50,138 nucleotides of DNA from Anaerolineae bacterium (GTDB lineage: Bacteria; Chloroflexota; Anaerolineae; Aggregatilineales; J027): NCBI GenBank assembly GCA_021463865.1, contig JAJTXY010000030.1, positions 1 to 50,138 of the forward strand. Reading direction: 5' to 3'. Below are positions 41,064 to 49,406 of this stretch, piece by piece (position 1 is the stretch's first letter; every line of letters starts with the position of its first letter). The position numbers were made by a program, and so were the translations under genes. The notes under the pieces were generated by a model. That model was not told where the DNA came from, ran no database searches, and saw only the letters and a program-made list of their open reading frames with translations.

Positions 41064-43364
41064 CTAATCCCCAACGGGTAATTTGCCAACATCATACAAA
41101 TGTCCGGTAGTTTCATGTTTGCTTTCAGTGGGTAGGCTCAGTGTAAATTTAAAGAGACTGCCGTGCCCCACCTCGCTCTCCACTTCGATTTTCCCACCCA
41201 TCAGTTGTACAAGTTGCTGTGCGATTGCCAAACCCAGTCCCGTTCCGCCATAGCGTCGAGTGCTTGACCCATCGCCCTGCATAAAACTATCAAAAATTCG
41301 AGCGATTTGTTCTGGGGGGATACCGATACCCGTGTCTTGCACCTCAAAACGTAGTCGGGCCAGCGCTGGTGTAACAGCCACCTGCCGAACCGCGATTCGT
41401 ATTTCGCCATCCTGTGTAAATTTCACTGCATTGCTGGCAAGATTGTAGAGCACTTGGTACAGGCGGTTTCTATCGCCAATAACCCGTACTCCTGCTTCTA
41501 TCTCCGCCACAAAGGTCAGGTGTTTGGCTTGCAACTGCCGGTCCAAATTTGCCTGTACCTCCGCGACCAATTTATTCAGGTCAATGAGTTCATTTTCGAG
41601 TACCAATCGCCCCGCTTCAATTTTGGAGAAATCCAAGACGCTGTTCACGATATACAGGAGTTTTTGGCTGCTTTCATGGGCGGCTTCCGTAAAATCGTAC
41701 TGTTCAGAGTTGAGAGGGGTCTCCAATAGCAGTTCCAACATACCAATAATGCCCGTCATGGGGGTGCGCAGTTCATGGCTCATGTTCGATATGAACTCAC
41801 TTTTTATTTTTGCTAGGCGAAGTTCTTCGTCGCGGGCCTGAATGAGCAGATGGGCATTTTGCTGGCGTTCCAACAAGCGGGCATAACTTTCGGCAATCGT
41901 TCGAAGTGTGGTAATTTCTTCTGGTAGCCATTCACGGGTGCGCCGTCTTTCATCAAACCCAATGAATCCTTGCACCCGACCCCCAAAATAGAATGGCAGC
42001 ACCAAAACAGTCTCAATTTTTTGGCGTATCAAAGCTTCGCGTATATCGGGAGGTAGTTCAGAATTATACGTCGGTGCGATCACACCATTGTGCGTGAGTA
42101 GCGGCACAAGGGATGGGAAAAGCTCCTCATAAGGTATATCTTGAAGAAGCTCGAATTGGCTTTGAATTTCTGGGGCGCACCATTCCAACACCTTATCCAT
42201 CAGGGGTTCATGGTCCCTAAAGTGAAATACGAAGGCCCGCGTCACATCGAAAAATTTACCAGTGATTGCCATTGCCTTTTGCATGGCCGCGTCGGCGTCT
42301 TCATCATGTAAAAACAGATGGGTGATTTGCCGCAAGACTTGTTCGAGTTCTAACAATCGCGCCTGACGTTGCTTGGCATGGGCCGCATCCGTGATATCTC
42401 GATAATGCCAAAGATTCCCTAAGTGTTCCCCAGCAAAAGTAATGGGCGCATAATCACGCTCCAATACCCGTCCATCTTTAAGCACCAGTTCTTCGGCAAC
42501 CACTATTGTTCTTGCGCCCAGAATGGCATCAACGCGCTCATTGAAATCCGGATCAGCAAATAAATGCGGAGAGGCTTCGGCGGCTGCGCGGCAGTCGTTC
42601 CCAATCAGCGATTGTGGTGAGACAGTGATCCTGAAGAGCTTACAAAAAGCCTCATTGATGAGCACTATTTTACGGTGTTCATTTTCCACCAAAATCCCAT
42701 CTTGTAGATTCTCAATCAGGGCACTTAGACGTTGTGTGGTGCGTTGAAGTTCATCGTGAATCTTTTTCCCGTCGGTTATGCAGCTTTGTAATTCTTGTTG
42801 GTGATCCGCTTCTAGTTGATTATGATGATGGATGGAGAGGACGAGCAGCGTATTGATGAAGGTCAGGAACAGGATGGAATAAAGAATTTCATCCTGAAGA
42901 AGAAAACCCCATAAGATCAACAGGGGCACTATCGAAAGTATCGCAATGATGATGGTTGTACGCAGGGGTAGCAGTAGACCACTTAGCAGCACGACCACCA
43001 CCAAATAAATCGCATATCCCCCTATGACCGATGAGTCAATGATAATGGAGGTATAGATACCTGAAAAGGTAAGGACAACTGCCAGTCGTGCCGCCAATTT
43101 ATAGTATGGTGAACGACTGAGCCGATAGATAACAGATAGCCCTATTAAAACAAGAAAAATAAGCCCTAGTTCAATATATTGAACAATGCGACGCTGGTTG
43201 CTTACTTCAACACTTAAAACAAGACTAACAAGAGTAAGTCCGACAAATAGAATGAGCACTGAGGTTAAGAGACCCGCTTGTCGTCTCGCGTCGGGGTACT
43301 CAAGCGAAGGGCGTGACCGGGTTAGCTGCTGCCAAAGATTCTCAAAATATTGAGTAGGGTTCAT
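41064..43364 (-). CDS. Membrane histidine kinase with PAS and GAF domains
   Basis: A 766-residue sensor kinase. Six hydrophobic helices lie at about 31-178 with short loops, so it probably senses through the membrane. A PAS domain (about 212-325) and a GAF domain (about 345-495) follow, then a HisKA dimerisation domain with phosphoacceptor His530 in FISNMSHELRTPMTG and a HATPase domain (about 635-755) with NLASNAVKF, DTGIGIP and GGTGLGLAIAQQ. No receiver is fused. It is transcribed towards the CheY-like gene, and its promoter region is divergent from the second LacI gene. It is the only histidine kinase in the window and a possible partner for the response regulators at 14167 or 40665. Confidence 0.94.
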   Translation of the reverse strand: MNPTQYFENLWQQLTRSRPSLEYPDARRQAGLLTSVLILFVGLTLVSLVLSVEVSNQRRIVQYIELGLIFLVLIGLSVIYRLSRSPYYKLAARLAVVLTFSGIYTSIIIDSSVIGGYAIYLVVVVLLSGLLLPLRTTIIIAILSIVPLLILWGFLLQDEILYSILFLTFINTLLVLSIHHHNQLEADHQQELQSCITDGKKIHDELQRTTQRLSALIENLQDGILVENEHRKIVLINEAFCKLFRITVSPQSLIGNDCRAAAEASPHLFADPDFNERVDAILGARTIVVAEELVLKDGRVLERDYAPITFAGEHLGNLWHYRDITDAAHAKQRQARLLELEQVLRQITHLFLHDEDADAAMQKAMAITGKFFDVTRAFVFHFRDHEPLMDKVLEWCAPEIQSQFELLQDIPYEELFPSLVPLLTHNGVIAPTYNSELPPDIREALIRQKIETVLVLPFYFGGRVQGFIGFDERRRTREWLPEEITTLRTIAESYARLLERQQNAHLLIQARDEELRLAKIKSEFISNMSHELRTPMTGIIGMLELLLETPLNSEQYDFTEAAHESSQKLLYIVNSVLDFSKIEAGRLVLENELIDLNKLVAEVQANLDRQLQAKHLTFVAEIEAGVRVIGDRNRLYQVLYNLASNAVKFTQDGEIRIAVRQVAVTPALARLRFEVQDTGIGIPPEQIARIFDSFMQGDGSSTRRYGGTGLGLAIAQQLVQLMGGKIEVESEVGHGSLFKFTLSLPTESKHETTGHLYDVGKLPVGD

Positions 43365-43515
43365 GTCATACTGTTATAAATCATCGTAAACTATCTTATA
43401 GATAAGCATAGCACAGACCACCCAAAATGGCTCTTAATATTTCCATCATCTAACACATCTGCTCCTTTAGAAAAAACTGGAAAAAAAAGACTACCCCCCT
43501 GATAAAAAAATAGAG

Positions 43516-43538
43516 TATAATAGTTAAACGCTTAACTA
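43516..43538 (+). promoter_or_regulatory. -10 box and candidate operator of the second LacI gene
   Basis: TATAAT (43516-43521) is followed directly by the inverted repeat TAGTTAA-ACGC-TTAACTA (43521-43538), which overlaps its last base. The central CG and 18-bp size suit a LacI-family operator. The -35 is poor. No second copy was seen before the binding-protein gene. Confidence 0.6.
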
Positions 43539-43569
43539 CTATTTATTTTTAAGATCAGATTGAATTTTT

Positions 43570-44592
43570 ATGCCAACTTTAGCTGAAGTTGCTGAAAAAG
43601 CAGGCGTTTCGATAGCCACTGTCTCAAAAGTGCTATCCAATACTCCCTATTTCACTGAGGAAACTCGCCGCAAAGTGATGTCAGCGGTTGAGGAATTAGG
43701 GTATTTGCCGAATTTGGCGGCTCGTGCGCTGTCCTCTGGCAAAACCCATCTCATCGGAGTGGTCTTTCCCTACGTCTATGAAGGCATCTTCACCGATCCC
43801 CTTGTGCAATATATCTTGGAAGGCATTGAAGCAGAATGTAACGCGCGTGGTTACAACATCCTTCTCAGCACACCTCGCCTCAGCGCTGATGGCCCAGACG
43901 AAAATTATCGCCGGTTGCTTCAAAGCAGTTATTTAGATGGCATCGTTGCCTTAGATAACGTGCCGCTCAGTTCCGTTCTATCGCCCGCCTTGCGGAAAAA
44001 CACCCCTGCTGTCGCTATTGGCTATGGTGATCATCCCAATTACGTTCGCAGTGATGACCTTCAAGGCAGCACGGCTTTAATGGAACATATCACTGGTTTG
44101 GGACATCGGCGCATTGGGATATTGACTGTTGATGAGTCCTTGCACTATTCCATTCAAATGCGCCATTTAGGGCTGGATCAAGTGGCAGAGGAGGCCGGGT
44201 TAAATTATGTCCATCTGCCCAAATATGATCGAGGTGATTTTTCAATCGCCAGTGGGATGCGGGGGGCAGCAGCACTTTTGGAACAATACGACGACCTGAC
44301 CGCACTGGTCTGTATCAATGACCGTATGGCGTTGGGCGCAATTCAGCAAGTCCAAAAAATGGGTCTCAAAGTGCCCGATGACATCACCATTGTGGGTTAT
44401 GACGACATCCTCTCATCTCAACTATTTTCCCCGGCGCTCACCACGATTGACCAGCGTGCCCCGGAGCTAGGACATCAGGCAGCCCAAATGCTATTTGCGC
44501 TTCTCAATAATGAAAATCCCGACTCGGTGGTTATTCCGACCCAACTGCGTGTCCGAGAATCATCGGCCCCACCGAAAGTATCTCGCCAGTAA
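43570..44592 (+). CDS. LacI-family regulator of the beta-galactoside locus
   Basis: A 340-residue repressor. The helix-turn-helix is at the N-terminus (TLAEVAEKAGVSIATVSKVL, 3-22) with LPNLAARALSSGKT as hinge. The effector domain (about 60-335) has HITGLGHRRIGILTVD, ALVCINDRMALGAIQ and IVGYDDILSS. It precedes a sugar-binding protein, two permeases and GH42, so its inducer is probably a beta-galactoside, though this is inferred only from context. The inverted repeat at 43521-43538 in its own promoter suggests autoregulation. Confidence 0.92.
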   Translation: MPTLAEVAEKAGVSIATVSKVLSNTPYFTEETRRKVMSAVEELGYLPNLAARALSSGKTHLIGVVFPYVYEGIFTDPLVQYILEGIEAECNARGYNILLSTPRLSADGPDENYRRLLQSSYLDGIVALDNVPLSSVLSPALRKNTPAVAIGYGDHPNYVRSDDLQGSTALMEHITGLGHRRIGILTVDESLHYSIQMRHLGLDQVAEEAGLNYVHLPKYDRGDFSIASGMRGAAALLEQYDDLTALVCINDRMALGAIQQVQKMGLKVPDDITIVGYDDILSSQLFSPALTTIDQRAPELGHQAAQMLFALLNNENPDSVVIPTQLRVRESSAPPKVSRQ

Positions 44593-44700
44593 AAATGCCA
44601 TTGGAAAGGAGAAGGTCTGAGCGATTGAAAAAAGCGGGAGTTGACTTTTATACCCTTGTTTTCTGTGAATCCGTTTCGAGTGATTTAGGAGGTCTCTAAA

Positions 44701-45966
44701 ATGTTTAAGCGTTTACTCGTATTGGTGATTCTGGCGGCGCTGCTGCTGCCCGTATTTGCGGTCAATGCACAGGATGAAATTACCCTGCGTTGGCGCACCC
44801 GCCCTGACAATCAGGCCGAAATTGATGTTTACCAAGCTGCCAGCGACGAAATTGATGCCGCGTGGGATGGCGTAACCCTGCAATATGAACCCGGTGGTTC
44901 CGAAACCGCCAGCTATCAGGACGTGCTGATTACTGAACTGACTGGTGGCACTGCCCCCGACGTGTTTTGGATTCCCGGCACCGATGTGGCCCGTTTTGCA
45001 AAGTTGGGCTTGATCCTGAACCTGAACGACCTTGCGGCCCAGTCCGAAGGTTTCAGCAAGGACGATTTCTATCCTCAGATTATGGAACACCTTAGCTACT
45101 CACTGGATGGCAGTGATACTCTGTGGGGATTACCCCGCGATGCCTCGGCCTTTGCCGTCTACTACAACGAAGACCTTTTTGACGAAGCAGGCCTAGATTA
45201 CCCGGCGGAAGGCTGGACATGGGAAGACTTCCGTGCCGCTGGTGAAGAAATCACGGCGCTGGGTGGTGACATCAAAGGCTTCGGTATGAGCAACTGGTGG
45301 GGGCCATATGGGTACTTCATCAATGCCGCTGGCTCCAGCTTCTTCAATGAAGACTATACGGGTTGTGGCCTAGCGAATGAAAATACGGTAACTGGTTTGG
45401 ATTTTATGGCGAGCCTCTATAACGACGGCTTGGCTGTTCCTTATGGTGAAGACCCCGAACCTGTCTTCCTCGCGGGCAATGTTGGCATGTTCATGAATGG
45501 TCGTTGGGCGACTCCCGGCGTGGTGGCAAATGCCACATTCGGTTGGAATGTCGCTGAACTACCTGTTGGCCCCGGCGGCCCCAGCAACTGGCTGTTCTGG
45601 GGCGCATATGTGGTCAACGCCAACACCGAACACCCGCAGGAAGCATGGGAATTGGTCATGAAACTGACTAGCCCTGAAATTCAAGGCAAGATCGCTGGTT
45701 TGGGTGCCAATATCCCCAGTCGCGTGGGTGGTTCAGGTGTGGATGACTTCCTCGCCACCTTCGCTGATTTGGAACTGAACAACCAAGCTTTTGTCAATGG
45801 TTTGGGTTATGGTGTCGCTGAAAATCCCGTTTGGGCAGGAGACTGGTCCAGCATCGGCACTGCGCTTGACAGTGGTGTTGCTGCTGTGGTTGCTGGCGAT
45901 CTATCCGCTCAGGAATTCGCCGACACCATCTGTGCTCAGGTTGATCCATTCTTTGCTACTGAATAA
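44701..45966 (+). CDS. Extracellular sugar-binding protein of the second CUT1 transporter
   Basis: Solute-binding protein of family 1, 421 residues. The signal peptide is MFKRLLVLVILAALLLPVFA with cleavage near VNA; no lipobox Cys is present. The mature part has the usual LIGTELTGGTAPDVFWI-like segment (ITELTGGTAPDVFWIPG) and Trp-rich ligand-cleft segments such as WGPYGYF. AGGAGG lies eight bases before the start. It is separated from the permeases by a strong terminator-like hairpin at 45979. The neighbouring GH42 gene suggests galacto- or lacto-type oligosaccharides as ligand. Confidence 0.92.
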   Translation: MFKRLLVLVILAALLLPVFAVNAQDEITLRWRTRPDNQAEIDVYQAASDEIDAAWDGVTLQYEPGGSETASYQDVLITELTGGTAPDVFWIPGTDVARFAKLGLILNLNDLAAQSEGFSKDDFYPQIMEHLSYSLDGSDTLWGLPRDASAFAVYYNEDLFDEAGLDYPAEGWTWEDFRAAGEEITALGGDIKGFGMSNWWGPYGYFINAAGSSFFNEDYTGCGLANENTVTGLDFMASLYNDGLAVPYGEDPEPVFLAGNVGMFMNGRWATPGVVANATFGWNVAELPVGPGGPSNWLFWGAYVVNANTEHPQEAWELVMKLTSPEIQGKIAGLGANIPSRVGGSGVDDFLATFADLELNNQAFVNGLGYGVAENPVWAGDWSSIGTALDSGVAAVVAGDLSAQEFADTICAQVDPFFATE

Positions 45967-45978
45967 AACAATCTTCAT

Positions 45979-46007
45979 GGGGGGGATGGGTAATCCTCCC
46001 CTTTTTT
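45979..46007 (+). terminator. Intra-operon terminator/attenuator after the second binding protein
   Basis: GGGGGGGAT (45979-45987) pairs with ATCCTCCCC (45993-46001), one G-T wobble, followed by TTTTTT (46002-46007). It should reduce transcription into the permeases, giving more binding protein than channel. Confidence 0.75.
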
Positions 46008-46050
46008 CCCCGATAATTATTTGAGCTACGACAAGGGGGATGGAAATTAC

Positions 46051-47730
46051 ATGACTACTTTGGCACAAACCGGGAGCATTAGCCCAATGAAAGAGCGAAA
46101 AAATCTTCCATTGGCAATCCCCGCCAGTATTGTTTTGAATATTGCAACTATTATTATCAGTGTTTTGCTGGCATTGAGCATTTTTGATTTAGACGAGTTT
46201 TATGCCTTAGGCGATACCGTTCAATATTTTGTGGGGGGTATTGCGCTTGTTCCTGCGATTGCCGCCGCTGCTGCGGTTATCCTGCTGATTATGAAAAATC
46301 CAAATGGACGTTTTTTGTCTCTCGCCCTGCATTTCTTGGGAATGATTGCCGCGTCCATTTATTTGCTGCACATCTGGGGTGTCTTTACGGGCTTTGATGC
46401 CATTGCAGGTGCCCTGTATGAAAATTCTGCGTGGTTGTGGGGCCTCGTCATTGCGTATGCCCTCTATTGGTTTGCAGGTCGTCTGGATAATAGTAAACCT
46501 CTTAGCAGTCGTATCGAGATGATAGCGGTTGGAATCGGCATGTTGGCGCTGATCGGCCTCCTCTTCTTTGGTGGCATTTTGGAAGCGACAGCCGACATCT
46601 TGGGCAAGTACGACCAACTAGAGACATGGGTGGTTACTGCCCTCATGGTCATCTTTGGGATTGTGGCCTATGGCATACTGACACTAGGAGAATATTTTGG
46701 CGAGACCACCGACCAGCGCACCGCATGGCAGGGGTGGTTGATGCTGTCCCCCAATATCATCGGTTTTACGATTTTTTTCGCAGGGCCGCTACTGCTGTCA
46801 CTCTACCTCAGCTTTACGGATAGTGTCGGCGTCAAGGAGCCGAATTTCATTGGGCTGGATAATTACAGCCAAGCCCTTTCGCTTCAATTTAAAACGCAGG
46901 GCGAAGACGACCAATATGCTCAGGATGCGCTGGATGCAGGCTACCGCGTCTTGGAAACCGTCACAGTCGGTGATAAAACAACAGTTATCGGGGCGAAAGA
47001 TGTCTATTTTTGGATTAGCCTCCGCAATACTTTTATGTTTTGTTTGATGCTGATTCCCCTAGCGACTATCCCTGCGCTGCTGTTGGCAGTGGTGCTCAAT
47101 TCCAAGATACCCGGCATGAAGATTTACCGCGCAGCATTCTTTTTGCCGTCTGTCGCGGCGGTGGTCGGGATTGCTCTGATTTGGCGTATCGCTCTGTATA
47201 GCTCTAGCATCGGCTTTATCAACTACGCCCTGACTGAATTTACGAGATTCTTGAACGCTACTTTTGGCACATCTTTTGCCGATACGGAAATCGGCTGGCT
47301 CAGTGATACGCGCTATATGATGTTCTCAATGGTACTGATGGCGGCGTGGCAGGTGGTGGGGTTCAACATGGTGCTGTTTTTGGCAGGCATTCAAGGGATT
47401 CCGAACGACCTGTATGAAGCGGCCCAAGTGGACGGCGCGAATCAGTTGAATCAATTCCGCTTTATTACACTCCCGCAGCTTCGCCCAACCACCTTTTTTG
47501 TGATTGTGACGACCATCATCAATGGGTTGCAGGTCTTTAATGAACCCTTTGTGCTGTTTCGTGGTGCGGCCTTCCCGGATGAAGTACGCACCGCCGTGTT
47601 GAATCTCTACCTTAGGGGTTTCCAAGATATTCTATTCGGCTATTCTTCGGCGTTGGCATGGATGTTGTTTGCCATCATTTTTGTGGTCACGCTTATCCAA
47701 TTCCGCCTCAACCGCGATAAGACAGCCTAA
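46051..47730 (+). CDS. CUT1 ABC permease, MalF-like, with six-helix N-terminal extension
   Basis: A 559-residue permease. Its last 330 residues are a normal CUT1 core starting at GWLMLSPNIIGFTIFF, with EAA loop YEAAQVDGANQLNQF. Between core helices 1 and 2 about 50 extra residues occur (around 273-318). The first 215 residues are an additional membrane domain with about six hydrophobic helices (22-45, 56-80, 88-110, 125-142, 155-178, 192-212), ending just before the core. I do not recognise this domain; it is not the short MalF N-terminal extension. ATG 46051 is preferred over an in-frame TTG at 46021 because AAGGGGG lies about ten bases before it. The partner permease starts 12 bases after its stop. 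Confidence 0.9.
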   Translation: MTTLAQTGSISPMKERKNLPLAIPASIVLNIATIIISVLLALSIFDLDEFYALGDTVQYFVGGIALVPAIAAAAAVILLIMKNPNGRFLSLALHFLGMIAASIYLLHIWGVFTGFDAIAGALYENSAWLWGLVIAYALYWFAGRLDNSKPLSSRIEMIAVGIGMLALIGLLFFGGILEATADILGKYDQLETWVVTALMVIFGIVAYGILTLGEYFGETTDQRTAWQGWLMLSPNIIGFTIFFAGPLLLSLYLSFTDSVGVKEPNFIGLDNYSQALSLQFKTQGEDDQYAQDALDAGYRVLETVTVGDKTTVIGAKDVYFWISLRNTFMFCLMLIPLATIPALLLAVVLNSKIPGMKIYRAAFFLPSVAAVVGIALIWRIALYSSSIGFINYALTEFTRFLNATFGTSFADTEIGWLSDTRYMMFSMVLMAAWQVVGFNMVLFLAGIQGIPNDLYEAAQVDGANQLNQFRFITLPQLRPTTFFVIVTTIINGLQVFNEPFVLFRGAAFPDEVRTAVLNLYLRGFQDILFGYSSALAWMLFAIIFVVTLIQFRLNRDKTA

Positions 47731-47742
47731 GGAGACCAGACC

Positions 47743-49269
47743 ATGCAAAAGGAACCGAACCACGAACTCAAAGTTTGGGCGTCACGCGGTTGCATCCACC
47801 TGTTTCTGCTAACTTTCGGCTTTATCATGTTGTTTCCCTTTATTTACATGATTTTGGCCTCGTTAAAAAACAATCAGGATTTTGCGAGTAATCCTCGCCG
47901 CCTGCTGCCTTTTACCCAACTCGACACGGATTTTCAGGATACCCAAGTCCCGCTATATTCCTTCGACGTTAATGGCAGCAAGCTGGATGCTGTGATTGCA
48001 AGTGGTGATGATGATAAGGTTGAGTTCGGGTATTTGACGACTCGCGCGTTACTTGAAGCTGAACTTAAGAATGATACCCACGCCAATGCCCGCCGCCGAC
48101 CCGAAATCTACTTAGCACTCCCAATGGGTTGGATGGGCAGTAACGGCACAGAAATTGAACTTGACAAGGCTACTGGAACGGAGATTATCTTAAGCCGAAC
48201 CGATACCAAAATTGAATTGACGGATCGCAATAACCAGACGAACGAATTTACGGGCTACAGCGTCACCATTGATGGGCAGACGCCCACTACTCTTTTGACC
48301 CTTTACGACATTACGGTTCCCCTGTTTGCCTACAGTGGTAATCGGCTAAAAGGGGATGAATGGGTGCTGGTCAACACCGGACGCGAAGAGACTCTCTTAG
48401 ATAAGGAGGGTAATGATCGGGGGTATCTGGTTTTTGAACTGCACAGTGGGGCATCTGTTCAAGAATTGCTGATGGCTTCCAATTCAACGGTGACAGCCTT
48501 CGTTGACCCCGAAAATATTGACTTTGTGGTGTATACCACCCCCGTCGAAACGGTCAAAGCGGCGGAGAAAATTGAGTTCCAACTCGAAAACTATAACACC
48601 GTATTGGGACGTGGGGAAGACCAGAGCCTCAAATTAGACCGCCCTCTCGTCAACACCATTCTCGTGACAATCTCGGTGGTGTTGGGGCAAATTGTTACTT
48701 CGGTTTTTGGGGGTTATGCCTTTTCACGGATTGATTTTAGAGGGCGTGACACGCTGTTTCTGGCCTATCTTGGTTCAATCATGATTCCCTTTGTTGTCTT
48801 GATCGTGCCGATGTACAAGCTCATGGTGGCGATAGAGTGGAATGATCGTATTGTTTCCTTGATTGTGCCTTGGATATTTTCAGCTTATGGCACATTCCTA
48901 ATGCGTCAGTTCTTTGTAACCTTTCCCAAAGAAATCGAAGAGGCCGCCTTGCTGGATGGATGCAGCCGCTTGCGAATCCTGTGGCGCATCTTTGTCCCCC
49001 TCAGCACTCCGGTCATTGCTACACAAGCCATTTTCACGTTCCTCTATGCGTGGAACAGTTTCATCTGGCCGCTGGTGATTATCAGTACCAATAATAAAGA
49101 CAATCACGTGCTAACCCTATCACTGATTACCTTGAGCAACATCCATGCCGATAAACCCAACTTGGTACTGACTGGGGCCGCCGTGATGATCTTGCCGCCG
49201 ATTTTGGTGTTTATCCTTGCCCAGAAATATTTTGTGGAAGGGATCACTTCCTCTGGCTTGAAAGGATAA
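47743..49269 (+). CDS. CUT1 ABC permease, MalG-like, with large extracytoplasmic insert
   Basis: Partner of the preceding permease. At 508 residues it carries about 220 extra residues between helix 1 (about 17-40) and the next helix (about 302). The core resumes at FQLENYNTVLG and has the EAA loop IEEAALLDGCSRLRI. The insert has three recurring pieces: VPLYSFDVNGSKLDAV near 69, VPLFAYSGNRLKGDEW near 192 and SVQELLMASNSTVTAFVDPE near 238. The last two recall the repeats in the first locus (18808-20292). The insert would face the binding protein. No ATPase gene follows. Confidence 0.9.
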   Translation: MQKEPNHELKVWASRGCIHLFLLTFGFIMLFPFIYMILASLKNNQDFASNPRRLLPFTQLDTDFQDTQVPLYSFDVNGSKLDAVIASGDDDKVEFGYLTTRALLEAELKNDTHANARRRPEIYLALPMGWMGSNGTEIELDKATGTEIILSRTDTKIELTDRNNQTNEFTGYSVTIDGQTPTTLLTLYDITVPLFAYSGNRLKGDEWVLVNTGREETLLDKEGNDRGYLVFELHSGASVQELLMASNSTVTAFVDPENIDFVVYTTPVETVKAAEKIEFQLENYNTVLGRGEDQSLKLDRPLVNTILVTISVVLGQIVTSVFGGYAFSRIDFRGRDTLFLAYLGSIMIPFVVLIVPMYKLMVAIEWNDRIVSLIVPWIFSAYGTFLMRQFFVTFPKEIEEAALLDGCSRLRILWRIFVPLSTPVIATQAIFTFLYAWNSFIWPLVIISTNNKDNHVLTLSLITLSNIHADKPNLVLTGAAVMILPPILVFILAQKYFVEGITSSGLKG

Positions 49270-49316
49270 TCTATTTTCGAGTAAGCTATATCAACATTTG
49301 AAACTGGAAACTTAAG

Positions 49317-49343
49317 GGGGACGGCTCACATCGGGTCGTCCCT
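49317..49343 (+). repeat. Hairpin between permease and GH42 genes
   Basis: GGGACG (49318-49323) pairs with CGTCCC (49337-49342), with one outer wobble. No T-run follows, so GH42 may still be co-transcribed. Confidence 0.4.
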
Positions 49344-49406
49344 CGTTCATCACTGAATAAGCGCCGTATTTTAATTAACCCCTCAATTAGATGGAGCAGT
49401 GTCCTC

